Shown here: positions 14,160 through 23,363 of the stretch, piece after piece
Layout: each line of letters starts with the position of its first letter
Numbering within the stretch: position 1 is the first letter of the stretch
Source of the DNA: Pseudomonadota bacterium
GTDB taxonomy: Bacteria > Pseudomonadota > Alphaproteobacteria > Rhizobiales > Beijerinckiaceae
Assembly (NCBI GenBank): GCA_023386155.1
Contig: JAEWKH010000164.1
Coordinates: 1 to 26,780 of the forward strand
Length of the DNA stretch: 26,780 nucleotides
Direction: 5' to 3'
Notes under the pieces: generated by a model
Told to the model about the DNA's origin: nothing
The model's database searches: none
The model's input: only the letters and a program-made list of their open reading frames with translations
Made by a program: the position numbers and the translations under genes

Positions 14160-14185
14160 CATTCCAGTTTGGAATGGTTCTTTTT
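14160..14185 (+). terminator. Hairpin with T-run upstream of nuoA
   Basis: CATTCCA (14160-14166) pairs perfectly with TGGAATG (14170-14176) around a GTT loop. GTTCTTTTT follows, ending at 14185. The form is that of an intrinsic terminator, although the stem is AT-rich for this genome. It could end tRNA readthrough or a small RNA. Confidence 0.5.
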
Positions 14186-14201
14186 GCAGCAGGGCAAACA
14201 C

Positions 14202-14230
14202 TTGTCAGGGAAAGGGAACTCAGCTAAGCC
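14202..14230 (+). promoter_or_regulatory. Candidate promoter of the nuo operon
   Basis: TTGTCA (14202-14207) and TAAGCC (14225-14230) are spaced by 17 bases, just after the T-run hairpin and about 105 bases before the nuoA ATG. The leader would be roughly 100 nucleotides long. Confidence 0.45.
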
Positions 14231-14340
14231 TCCCGCGCAATCAACGTGTTGTCGCAGGGGCCTTTATCGGGCCTTTCTGGGGCTTAAATGCGTTTCGGAT
14301 TGCCGGTTCTTGGCCGCACTTCGTTCCTTCTAGGTGTCGT

Positions 14341-14706
14341 ATGACGAATCTCCTCGCCGACTACCTGCCTCTCGTAATCTTCATCGGCGTATCGCTCCTG
14401 ATCGGGGTAGCGTTGCTCGTGGCGCCTTTCATCGTCGCCTATAGCCGCCCCGATACCGAGAAGCTGTCCGCCTACGAGTGCGGGTTCAATGCCTTTGACG
14501 ATGCCCGCATGAAGTTCGACGTGCGGTTCTATCTCGTCGCGATCCTTTTCATCATTTTCGACCTGGAAGTGGCGTTCCTGTTCCCCTGGGCCATTACGTT
14601 TGGGAATTTGGGCTGGTTCGGCTTCATCTCCATGATGATCTTCCTCGGCGTCCTGACGGTTGGATTCATTTACGAGTGGAAGAAGGGAGCCCTTGAATGG
14701 GATTGA
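14341..14706 (+). CDS. nuoA: NADH-quinone oxidoreductase subunit A
   Basis: A small membrane subunit of complex I (121 residues) at the junction of the peripheral and membrane arms. Three hydrophobic helices are visible at about residues 9-34, 62-82 and 91-111. The loop YECGFNAFDDAR carries the conserved cysteine, and VRFYLVAILFIIFDLEVAFLFPW is the family signature. ATG 14341 is chosen because MTNLLADYLP gives the normal N-terminus; the frame is open much further upstream without similarity. The last 10 bases overlap nuoB. Confidence 0.97.
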   Translation: MTNLLADYLPLVIFIGVSLLIGVALLVAPFIVAYSRPDTEKLSAYECGFNAFDDARMKFDVRFYLVAILFIIFDLEVAFLFPWAITFGNLGWFGFISMMIFLGVLTVGFIYEWKKGALEWD

Positions 14707-15281
14707 TCTCCGATAACCAGTCGACCCTGGTTGCTCCCGCGCCGCGCGGCATCATCGACCCGAATACCGGCAAGCCGGTCGGATCGACGGACCCGTACTT
14801 CGTCTCGATCAACGAGGAGTTGTCCGACAAGGGCTTCCTTGTCACCTCAACCGAGGATCTCATCACCTGGGCGCGCACCGGCTCGCTCATGTGGATGACC
14901 TTCGGCCTGGCGTGCTGCGCGGTCGAGATGATGCAGATGTCCATGCCGCGGTACGACGTCGAGCGCTTCGGCTTCGCCCCGCGCGCCTCTCCGCGCCAGT
15001 CCGACGTGATGATCGTCGCCGGTACGCTCACCAACAAGATGGCTCCCGCCCTTCGGAAGGTCTACGACCAGATGCCGGAGCCGCGCTACGTGATCTCCAT
15101 GGGCTCCTGCGCCAATGGCGGCGGCTATTATCACTATTCCTATTCCGTGGTTCGTGGCTGCGACCGCATCGTGCCGGTCGACATCTACGTGCCGGGCTGC
15201 CCGCCGACGGCTGAGGCGCTCCTCTATGGAGTGCTGCTTCTGCAGAAGAAGATCCGCCGGACCGGCACCATCGAGCGCTAA
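14697..15281 (+). CDS. nuoB: NADH-quinone oxidoreductase subunit B (N2 cluster)
   Basis: The 194-residue subunit that binds cluster N2, the last iron-sulphur centre before quinone. The four ligands are present: adjacent C73 and C74 in GLACCAVE, C138 in MGSCANGG and C168 in PGCPPTAE. Other signatures are FGFAPRASPRQSDVMIVAGT and GGYYHYSYSVVRG. The ~45-residue N-terminal extension is usual for alphaproteobacterial and mitochondrial forms. It overlaps nuoA by 10 bases, which suggests coupled translation. Confidence 0.98.
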   Translation: MGLISDNQSTLVAPAPRGIIDPNTGKPVGSTDPYFVSINEELSDKGFLVTSTEDLITWARTGSLMWMTFGLACCAVEMMQMSMPRYDVERFGFAPRASPRQSDVMIVAGTLTNKMAPALRKVYDQMPEPRYVISMGSCANGGGYYHYSYSVVRGCDRIVPVDIYVPGCPPTAEALLYGVLLLQKKIRRTGTIER

Positions 15282-15295
15282 GCAAAGGTCATCGC

Positions 15296-15898
15296 ATGAG
15301 TGCTGATCTCCAAGCCCTGAGCGATCACATCGCCTCGTCCCTCGGTGAGGCGATCGAGACCTGGGCCATTGCCTTCGACGAGCTGACGATCGTCGCCCGC
15401 CGCGAAGACATCGTGCAGGTGGCGACCTTCCTGCGGGACGACCCGCAATGCCGCTTCGTCTGCTTCATCGATATCTGCGGCGCCGATTACCCGGCCCGTG
15501 AGAAGCGCTTCGATGTGGTCTATCACTTCCTGGCTCCGCACCATAACCGGCGCATCCGTGTGAAGGTCGAGACGGACGAGGTGACGCCCGTTCCCTCCCT
15601 CGTCGACCTCTGGCCCGCCGCGAACTGGTACGAGCGCGAGGCCTATGACCTCTATGGCATCCTGTTCTCGGGCCACCCGGACCTGCGCCGGATCCTCACC
15701 GATTACGGGTTCGAGGGGCATCCGCTTCGCAAGGACTTCCCGCTCACGGGCTATGTCGAGGTCCGTTACGACGACGGAGAGGGCCGCGTGGTCTACGAAC
15801 CGGTGAAGCTCAACCAGGAATTCCGCAACTTCGATTTCCTCTCTCCCTGGGAAGGCACGGACTACGTGCTGCCGGGGGACGAGAAGGCCAAGGCTTAA
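15296..15898 (+). CDS. nuoC: NADH-quinone oxidoreductase subunit C
   Basis: A 200-residue peripheral-arm subunit (the mitochondrial 30 kDa type) that supports NuoD and the quinone site. The signature block is clear: NWYEREAYDLYGILFSGHPDLRRIL, then a segment ending HPLRKDFPLTGY (roughly residues 105-160). FDVVYHFLAPHHNRRIRVKV lies upstream of it. It is a separate gene, unlike the fused nuoCD of E. coli, as is usual in alphaproteobacteria. It begins 14 bases after nuoB and ends 21 bases before nuoD. Confidence 0.97.
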   Translation: MSADLQALSDHIASSLGEAIETWAIAFDELTIVARREDIVQVATFLRDDPQCRFVCFIDICGADYPAREKRFDVVYHFLAPHHNRRIRVKVETDEVTPVPSLVDLWPAANWYEREAYDLYGILFSGHPDLRRILTDYGFEGHPLRKDFPLTGYVEVRYDDGEGRVVYEPVKLNQEFRNFDFLSPWEGTDYVLPGDEKAKA

Positions 15899-15919
15899 GA
15901 GGAGCGGAAAGGGCGACCC

Positions 15920-17110
15920 ATGGGCGAGCATAATATCCGCAACTTCACCATCAACTTCGGGCCGCAGCATCCGGCGGCGCACGGGGTACTGCGCCTCGTG
16001 CTGGAGCTCGACGGCGAGATCGTCGAGCGCGTCGATCCGCATATCGGCCTGCTGCATCGCGGCACCGAGAAGCTGATCGAGTACAAGACCTACGTTCAGG
16101 CCAATCCCTATTTCGACCGGCTCGATTACGTCGCGCCGATGAACCAGGAGCACGCGTTCTGCCTGGCGACCGAGAAGCTCCTGGGCATCGAGGTGCCTCG
16201 GCGCGCTCAGTTGATCCGTGTCCTTTTCTCTGAGATCGGACGCCTTCTCTCCCACCTCCTCAACGTGACGACGCAGGCGATGGACGTCGGCGCGCTCACG
16301 CCGCCCCTGTGGGGATTCGAGGAGCGCGAGAAGCTCATGATCTTCTACGAGCGCATCTCCGGCTCGCGGATGCACGCCAATTACTTCCGCCCCGGCGGCG
16401 TGAACATGGACATCCAGCCGGAGCTGATCGACGATATCGAGGCTTTCTGCGACCCGTTCCTGCAGGTGCTGGACGACCTGGACACCCTGGTGATAGGCAA
16501 CCGCATCTTCAAGCAGCGAAACGTCGATATCGGCACGATCACCCTGGACGACTGCTTCCGCTGGGGATTTTCGGGCCCGCTCGTCCGCAGCTGCGGCGTA
16601 GCCTGGGACCTGCGCAAGTCGCAGCCCTATGAGTGCTACGAGGAGATGGAGTTCGACATTCCCGTCGGCAAGAACGGCGACAATTACGACCGTCAGGTCA
16701 TCCGCATGGAGGAGATGCGCCAGAGCGTGCGCATCATGCGGCAATGCCTCGACAAGCTGCGGGCGCCGGACGGGCAGGGGCCGGTCACGACGCTGGACGG
16801 CAAGGTCTCGCCGCCCTCGCGCAAGGACATGAAGCGCTCCATGGAGGCGCTGATCCATCACTTCAAGCTCTACACGGAAGGCTTCCACGTCCCCGCGGGC
16901 GAGGTCTATGCCGCCGTGGAGGCTCCGAAGGGCGAGTTCGGCGTCTACCTCGTGTCTGACGGCACCAACAAGGCCTATCGCTGCAGGATCCGCGCCCCTG
17001 GCTTCGCTCATCTTCAGGGCATGGATTTCATGTGCCGCGGCCACATGCTGGCCGACGTGGCAAGCGTCCTGGGTTCCATCGACATCGTCTTCGGCGAGGT
17101 CGACCGCTAA
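15920..17110 (+). CDS. nuoD: NADH-quinone oxidoreductase subunit D
   Basis: The 396-residue subunit (the mitochondrial 49 kDa type) that forms most of the quinone-binding pocket with NuoB. GPQHPAAHG carries H21, and RLDYVAP carries Y70. These correspond by alignment and spacing to the quinone-contacting His38 and Tyr87 of Thermus Nqo4. ISGSRMHANYFRPGG and the C-terminal MDFMCRGHMLADVASVLGS-type ending are also conserved. A Shine-Dalgarno AGGAG precedes the ATG. The 117-base gap to nuoE is longer than most others in the operon. Confidence 0.98.
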   Translation: MGEHNIRNFTINFGPQHPAAHGVLRLVLELDGEIVERVDPHIGLLHRGTEKLIEYKTYVQANPYFDRLDYVAPMNQEHAFCLATEKLLGIEVPRRAQLIRVLFSEIGRLLSHLLNVTTQAMDVGALTPPLWGFEEREKLMIFYERISGSRMHANYFRPGGVNMDIQPELIDDIEAFCDPFLQVLDDLDTLVIGNRIFKQRNVDIGTITLDDCFRWGFSGPLVRSCGVAWDLRKSQPYECYEEMEFDIPVGKNGDNYDRQVIRMEEMRQSVRIMRQCLDKLRAPDGQGPVTTLDGKVSPPSRKDMKRSMEALIHHFKLYTEGFHVPAGEVYAAVEAPKGEFGVYLVSDGTNKAYRCRIRAPGFAHLQGMDFMCRGHMLADVASVLGSIDIVFGEVDR

Positions 17111-17227
17111 AGAAGAACCGTCCCGGGTCCGGGGCGGATATCCACGCTCTTTCAAGGCGTGCCGGAAAAGTTCAAGTCGCGATTGGCCGGGCCCCGTGCC
17201 CAGCTTTGGCGACGAGGAGAAGAGTCT

Positions 17228-18283
17228 ATGGCCGTTCGTAAGCTCGCGCCTGAAAACATGCAGCCCGAGAGCTTCGTTCTCTCCCCCGAGACCGAGGCTT
17301 TCGCGGACAAGGAAATCGCCAAGTACCCGCCGGGCCGGCAGGCGTCGGCCGTGATCGCCCTTCTGACCAAGGCTCAGGAGCAGGCCGGCGGCTGGCTGCC
17401 TCGCAAGGCCATCGAGGCCGTCGCGGCCAAGCTCGACATGCCGATGATCCGCGTGATGGAGGTGGCTACCTTCTACACGATGTTCAACCTCGAGCCGGTC
17501 GGAAAGTATTTCATTCAGTTCTGCGGCACCACGCCCTGCGTGCTCCGCGGCGCGGGCGACATCAAGAAGGTTCTGGAGCGTCGCGTCGGCGACCAGAATC
17601 ATGTGACGGCGGACGGCAACTTCTCCTGGCTCGAGGTCGAGTGCCTGGGAGCCTGCTCCAATGCCCCGATGGTGCAGATCAACGACGATTACTACGAGGA
17701 TCTGACCACCGAGAACTTCGAGAAGCTTCTCGACGATCTCGCCGCCGGTCGCCCCGTGAAGGTCGGATCCCAGATCGGCCGCAACCGGTCCGAGCCCTTC
17801 GAGGCCGTGAACACCCTTCAGGATCCGGCCCTGTACGACGGTTCCGTGGTCGGAGCCTGGCGCAAGCGCTTCGACGAGCAGGCGAAGGCCGCCGAGACCG
17901 GCGAGGCGGCAGCAGCCGTCGCGAGCGTTCCTCAGGAAGCCAAGGCTGCCAAGCCGACAGCTGGGCGCGCTATCGAAAGCGACGCTGCCGATACGCCAGC
18001 CAAGCGCGCCAAGGAAGGCGAGAAGCCGATCAACCCTACCGACCAGAAGGAAGCCGGCGATCCTTCGAAGGCAACCAAGGTCAAATCTAAGGTAAAGGGC
18101 GCGCAGCCTGCTCCGCAGAGCGGCAAGTCCTATGTGGCGACGCCGACGAAGGAAGGCGAGGCAGTGCCTGCCAGCCCGACGACGCCGGAAGCGAGCAAGG
18201 CGCCCGCACAAGCCGAGGCCCGCCGGGACGGCAGCGAGAGCAAGCCGGGCGTGGTCGTCGACAAAGACAACAAGTCGTCCTGA
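17228..18283 (+). CDS. nuoE: NADH-quinone oxidoreductase subunit E with a long low-complexity C-terminal tail
   Basis: Part of the NADH-oxidising module (the mitochondrial 24 kDa type), carrying the off-path [2Fe-2S] cluster N1a in a thioredoxin-like fold. The ligands are C99, C104, C139 and C143 (CGTTPC and CLGAC). The helical N-terminal part includes MPMIRVMEVATFYTMFN. The start ATG 17228 has GAGGAG upstream; the frame extends 23 codons further without similarity. The protein is 351 residues. Residues 219-351 form an Ala/Lys/Pro/Glu-rich tail without hydrophobic core, which looks disordered. Similar but variable tails occur in Rhizobiales NuoE to my knowledge. E. coli NuoE is 166 residues. 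Confidence 0.96.
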   Translation: MAVRKLAPENMQPESFVLSPETEAFADKEIAKYPPGRQASAVIALLTKAQEQAGGWLPRKAIEAVAAKLDMPMIRVMEVATFYTMFNLEPVGKYFIQFCGTTPCVLRGAGDIKKVLERRVGDQNHVTADGNFSWLEVECLGACSNAPMVQINDDYYEDLTTENFEKLLDDLAAGRPVKVGSQIGRNRSEPFEAVNTLQDPALYDGSVVGAWRKRFDEQAKAAETGEAAAAVASVPQEAKAAKPTAGRAIESDAADTPAKRAKEGEKPINPTDQKEAGDPSKATKVKSKVKGAQPAPQSGKSYVATPTKEGEAVPASPTTPEASKAPAQAEARRDGSESKPGVVVDKDNKSS

Positions 18284-18297
18284 TGGAGTGATCGGGA

Positions 18298-19599
<1,302 letters not shown>

Positions 19600-19607
19600 G
19601 ATTGAAG

Positions 19608-21686
19608 ATGGCGAAAATCATCGTTGATGGCGTCGAGGTCGACGTTCCCGCGGAATACACGCTGCTCCAGGCCGCCGAGGCGGCGGGAGCGGAAATTCCG
19701 CGCTTCTGCTACCACGAGCGGCTCTCGATCGCCGGCAACTGCCGCATGTGCCTTGTCGAAGTGAAGGGCGCCCCGAAGCCGGTAGCGTCCTGCGCGTGGG
19801 GCGTGCGCGATTGCCGTCCAGGCCCGAATGGCGAACCGCCGGAGATTTCGACGAAGTCGCCGACGGTGAAGAAGGCGCGGGAAGGCGTGATGGAGTTCCT
19901 CCTCATCAACCACCCGCTCGATTGCCCGATCTGCGACCAGGGCGGCCAGTGCGACCTGCAGGATCAGGCCATGGCCTACGGCGTCGACACCAGCCGTTTC
20001 CACGAGAACAAGCGCGCGGTGACCGACAAGTATCTCGGCCCGCTCGTGCGCACCTCCATGAACCGTTGCATCCACTGCACCCGCTGCGTGCGCTTCACGG
20101 CCGAGGTGGCCGGCGTGCCGGATCTCGGCGCCCTCTGGCGCGGCGAGGACATGGAGATCACGAGCTATCTGGAGCGGGCCCTCGGCTCGGAGCTCCAGGC
20201 CAATGTGGCGGATCTCTGCCCGGTCGGCGCGCTCACCCACAAGCCGGAAGCCTTCCACTACCGTCCCTGGGAGCTCACCAAGACCGACTCCATCGACGTG
20301 ATGGATGCGGTCGGCTCCTCGATCCGCGTCGATTCCCGCGGCCGCGAGGTCATGCGCATCCTTCCGCGCGTGAATGAGGCGGTGAACGAGGAGTGGATCA
20401 CCGACAAGACCCGCCAGATCGTGGACGGCCTGCGGCTGCAGCGCCTCGACCGTCCCTTCGTGCGCGAGAACGGCCGCCTGCGTCCGGCCTCCTGGCAGGA
20501 AGCCTTCGGTGCCATCGCCAGCCGCGTGAAGGGTGCCGATCCGAAGCGCATCGGCGCCATCGTGGGCGACCTTGCCGCGGTCGAGGAGATGTTTGCCCTG
20601 AAGCTCCTCATGCAGAGCCTCGGCGTCACCAACATCGACGCGCGCCAGGACGGCTCGTTGCTGTCGCCGGTCTATGGTCGCGGTTCCTACATCTTCAACA
20701 CCACCATTGCGGGCATCGAGGACGCGGACGCGATCCTGATCGTGGGTTCGAACCCGCGCATCGAGGCCTCGCTCGTCAACGTGCGCATCCGCAAGCGCTG
20801 GCGCATGGCTCCGCCGCCGATCGTCATGATCGGCGAGCATGCCGACCTGACCTATCCCTACGATTACCTCGGCGCCGGTCCGGAGACCCTGGCCGAGCTC
20901 GCTGCCGGTCGCCACAGCTTCATCGAGAAGCTCCGCGCTGCGGAGCGCCCGCTGATCATCGTGGGGCAGGGGGCTCTCGCCCGTCCGGACGGCCTGGCCG
21001 TTCTCTCGGCGGCTGCGCAGCTCGCGCGGGACGTCGGCGCCGTCAAGGACGGTTGGAACGGCTTCTCGGTTCTGCACACCGCCGCGTCCCGCGTCGGCGC
21101 GCTGGATCTCGGCCTCGTGCCGGGCGAGTGGGGCCTGAATGCGCAGACCATGGCGCAGGGCGAGGTCGACGTGCTGTTCAACCTCGGCGCCGACGAGATC
21201 GACATAGCCCCCGGCGCCTTCGTGATCTACCAGGGCACCCATGGCGACCGCGGCGCTCACCGCGCCGACGTGATCCTGCCGGGCGCAACCTATACCGAGA
21301 AGTCTGGAACCTACGTGAACACGGAGGGCCGGGTGCAGCTCGCCAACCGGGCGGCCTTCGCTCCGGGCGAGGCCCGCGAGGACTGGGCGATCCTGCGCGC
21401 CCTTTCGGACGTTCTGGGCCACCGGCTGCCTTTCGACTCTCTCAATGCTCTGAGGGCGAAGCTCTACGTGCAGTACCCGCACCTCGCGGCCATCGGCACG
21501 GCCCAGCCGGCCGACGGGTTTGCTGCCGTTCAGGCGCTTGCCGGCCTCGGCGGCACTCCGGGTCGCGAGCCTTTCGCAAGCCCGGTGAAGGACTTCTATC
21601 TGACGAACCCGATTGCCCGCGCCTCCGGCGTCATGGCCGAGTGCTCCGCGCTCGCCCGTGAGCTGAAGCTCGAGGCGGCTGAGTAA
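19608..21686 (+). CDS. nuoG: NADH-quinone oxidoreductase subunit G
   Basis: The largest peripheral-arm subunit (692 residues, the mitochondrial 75 kDa type). Cluster N1b is bound by C34, C45, C48 and C62. Cluster N4/N5-type ligands follow: H102, C106, C109 and C115 in HPLDCPICDQGGQC, then C154, C157, C160 and C204. After 204 there is no further CxxC set, so the extra N7 cluster of E. coli and Thermus is absent, as in mitochondria. The rest is a degenerate molybdopterin-oxidoreductase-like domain. ATG 19608 is chosen because MAKIIVDGVEV is the normal ferredoxin-like start; the open frame reaches back into nuoF. Confidence 0.97.
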   Translation: MAKIIVDGVEVDVPAEYTLLQAAEAAGAEIPRFCYHERLSIAGNCRMCLVEVKGAPKPVASCAWGVRDCRPGPNGEPPEISTKSPTVKKAREGVMEFLLINHPLDCPICDQGGQCDLQDQAMAYGVDTSRFHENKRAVTDKYLGPLVRTSMNRCIHCTRCVRFTAEVAGVPDLGALWRGEDMEITSYLERALGSELQANVADLCPVGALTHKPEAFHYRPWELTKTDSIDVMDAVGSSIRVDSRGREVMRILPRVNEAVNEEWITDKTRQIVDGLRLQRLDRPFVRENGRLRPASWQEAFGAIASRVKGADPKRIGAIVGDLAAVEEMFALKLLMQSLGVTNIDARQDGSLLSPVYGRGSYIFNTTIAGIEDADAILIVGSNPRIEASLVNVRIRKRWRMAPPPIVMIGEHADLTYPYDYLGAGPETLAELAAGRHSFIEKLRAAERPLIIVGQGALARPDGLAVLSAAAQLARDVGAVKDGWNGFSVLHTAASRVGALDLGLVPGEWGLNAQTMAQGEVDVLFNLGADEIDIAPGAFVIYQGTHGDRGAHRADVILPGATYTEKSGTYVNTEGRVQLANRAAFAPGEAREDWAILRALSDVLGHRLPFDSLNALRAKLYVQYPHLAAIGTAQPADGFAAVQALAGLGGTPGREPFASPVKDFYLTNPIARASGVMAECSALARELKLEAAE

Positions 21687-21698
21687 GAGGAACGGACC

Positions 21699-22724
21699 AT
21701 GGAATTTGGAGATATCCTCCTCGCCGTCGCGATCATGCTGGGCAAGAGCCTGCTCATGCTGGTGGCGCTTCTCATCTTCATCGCCTATGCGCTCTATGCC
21801 GACCGCAAGGTCTGGGCCGCGGTTCAGCTGCGGCGCGGCCCGAACGTGGTCGGACCCTGGGGGCTTTTCCAGTCCTTCGCGGACCTGCTCAAGTTCGTGC
21901 TGAAGGAACCGGTCATTCCGGCTCCTGCCAACAAGGGCATGTTCCTGCTGGCCCCCTTGGTGATGTGCACCCTGTCTCTGGCAGCCTGGGCGGTCATCCC
22001 CCTCAATGCCGGCTGGGCGATTGCCGACATCAATGTCGGCATCCTCTATATCTTCGCGATCTCCTCGCTCGGCGTCTACGGCGTCATCATGGGCGGCTGG
22101 GCCTCGAACTCGAAGTACCCGTTCCTTGGCGCACTCCGCTCGGCGGCCCAGATGGTGTCCTACGAGGTCTCCATCGGCTTCGTCATCGTGACCGTGCTCA
22201 TGTGCGCCGGGACGCTGAACCTGTCGGCCATCGTGGAGTCTCAGAACACCCGGCTCGGCATCTTCGGCTGGTACTGGCTGCCGCTCTTCCCGATGTTCGT
22301 GGTGTTCTTCATCTCGGCCATGGCCGAGACGAACCGCCCGCCCTTCGATCTGCCTGAAGCGGAATCGGAGCTGGTTGCCGGCTACATGGTGGAGTATTCC
22401 TCCACTCCGTATCTGCTTTTCATGCTCGGCGAGTACGTGGCCATCATGACCATGTGCGCGCTCGGCACAATCCTGTTCCTCGGCGGCTGGCTGTCGCCGA
22501 TCCCGTTCGCGCCCTTCACCTGGATTCCGGGCGTGATCTGGTTCGTGCTGAAGGCGAGCTTCCTCTTCGTCCTCATCGCCATGGTGAAAGCCCTGGTGCC
22601 GCGTTACCGCTACGATCAGCTCATGCGCCTCGGCTGGAAGGTCTTCCTGCCGCTCTCCCTGGCCATGGTCGTCATCGTGGCGGCTGTCCTGATGGCGACC
22701 GGCAATGCGCCGGGCGTCCGCTAA
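21699..22724 (+). CDS. nuoH: NADH-quinone oxidoreductase subunit H
   Basis: A 341-residue membrane subunit with about eight helices that connects the quinone chamber to the proton pumps. Signatures are YADRKVWAAVQLRRGPNVVG (around residues 33-52), SFADLLKFVLKEP, NSKYPFLGALRSAAQMVSYE and AETNRPPFDLPEAESELVAG. The acidic residues of the last block belong to the family's charged E-channel. A GAGG ribosome binding site precedes ATG 21699. It lies 12 bases after nuoG and 12 before nuoI. Confidence 0.98.
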   Translation: MEFGDILLAVAIMLGKSLLMLVALLIFIAYALYADRKVWAAVQLRRGPNVVGPWGLFQSFADLLKFVLKEPVIPAPANKGMFLLAPLVMCTLSLAAWAVIPLNAGWAIADINVGILYIFAISSLGVYGVIMGGWASNSKYPFLGALRSAAQMVSYEVSIGFVIVTVLMCAGTLNLSAIVESQNTRLGIFGWYWLPLFPMFVVFFISAMAETNRPPFDLPEAESELVAGYMVEYSSTPYLLFMLGEYVAIMTMCALGTILFLGGWLSPIPFAPFTWIPGVIWFVLKASFLFVLIAMVKALVPRYRYDQLMRLGWKVFLPLSLAMVVIVAAVLMATGNAPGVR

Positions 22725-22736
22725 AGGAGATCGGCC

Positions 22737-23225
22737 ATGCAGCTCGACCGCATTGCCCAGTCCCTCCTGCTGAAGGAGTTCATCTCGGGCTTCATCCTGA
22801 CGGTGAAATACTTCTTCAAGCCGAAGGCGACCCTCAACTATCCCTTCGAGATGGGCCATCGCGGGCCCCGCTTCCGGGGCGAGCACGCCCTGCGTCGCTA
22901 CCCTAACGGGGAAGAGCGCTGCATCGCGTGCAAGCTCTGCGAGGCGATCTGCCCGGCCCAGGCCATCACCATCGAAGCCGGACCGCGCCGCAACGACGGC
23001 ACGCGCCGCACGACGCGCTACGACATCGACATGGTGAAGTGCATCTATTGCGGCCTGTGCCAGGAGGCCTGCCCGGTGGATGCCATCGTGGAGGGGCCGA
23101 ATTTCGAGTTCTCCGTGGAGACTCGCGAGGAACTCTATTACGACAAGGCCAAGCTTCTCGAGAACGGGGAGCGGTGGGAGCGGGAAATCGCGCGCAACAT
23201 CGCGAAGACTGCGCCTTACCGGTAG
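22737..23225 (+). CDS. nuoI: NADH-quinone oxidoreductase subunit I
   Basis: A 162-residue ferredoxin-type subunit (the mitochondrial TYKY/23 kDa type) carrying clusters N6a and N6b. Two complete CxxCxxCxxxC motifs are visible: C62, C65, C68, C72 and C102, C105, C108, C112. The N-terminal amphipathic part, FISGFILTVKYFFKPKAT, sits against the membrane arm. GEHALRRYPNGEERC precedes the first cluster. Length equals the Paracoccus and mitochondrial mature forms. A 138-base gap with a promoter candidate separates it from nuoJ. Confidence 0.98.
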   Translation: MQLDRIAQSLLLKEFISGFILTVKYFFKPKATLNYPFEMGHRGPRFRGEHALRRYPNGEERCIACKLCEAICPAQAITIEAGPRRNDGTRRTTRYDIDMVKCIYCGLCQEACPVDAIVEGPNFEFSVETREELYYDKAKLLENGERWEREIARNIAKTAPYR

Positions 23226-23272
23226 GAGCGCGTTCTGCCTGTTAAGGGCAGGGGGCAAGCAGGTCCGGCGGG

Positions 23273-23301
23273 TTGTGCCCGTCGGATTCGGATTTTATAG
23301 A
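23273..23301 (+). promoter_or_regulatory. Candidate internal promoter before nuoJ
   Basis: TTGTGC (23273-23278) and TATAGA (23296-23301) are exactly 17 bases apart in the 138-base nuoI-nuoJ gap. The start point would fall some 55 bases before the nuoJ ATG. The -10 box is one of the best in this GC-rich window. Confidence 0.5.
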
Positions 23302-23363
23302 CAGGCCGCCGGATTCTCCGGGGCCACGTCGGAAGGGGCCGCCTTGAGCGGCTTGAGCTGAGC

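Larger units (their letters stand above)
13832..14340. other. Long gap between tRNA-Asp and nuoA with no convincing gene
   Basis: About 509 bases. Short open frames exist on both strands (for example minus 13874-14197), but none looks like a known protein. The plus frame from 13740 merely reads through the tRNA. The region holds a 12-base palindrome GCCAAGCTTGGC (14024-14035), a hairpin with a T-run (14160-14185) and a promoter candidate for nuoA (14202-14230). It may be the nuo regulatory region or may encode an untranslated RNA. Confidence 0.6.

Noticed and set aside
13874..14197. A 107-residue minus-strand frame in the gap before nuoA
   Set aside because: There is no ribosome binding site of note or domain, and its composition is Arg/Pro/Ser-rich as expected by chance. 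I cannot exclude a decayed gene, but nothing supports one.
15278..18211. A 977-residue open frame on the minus strand antisense to nuoC-nuoE
   Set aside because: It is a mirror of GC-rich coding DNA on the other strand. Its translation is low-complexity Arg/His/Leu/Glu-rich with no recognisable domain, while the plus strand encodes certain complex I subunits.
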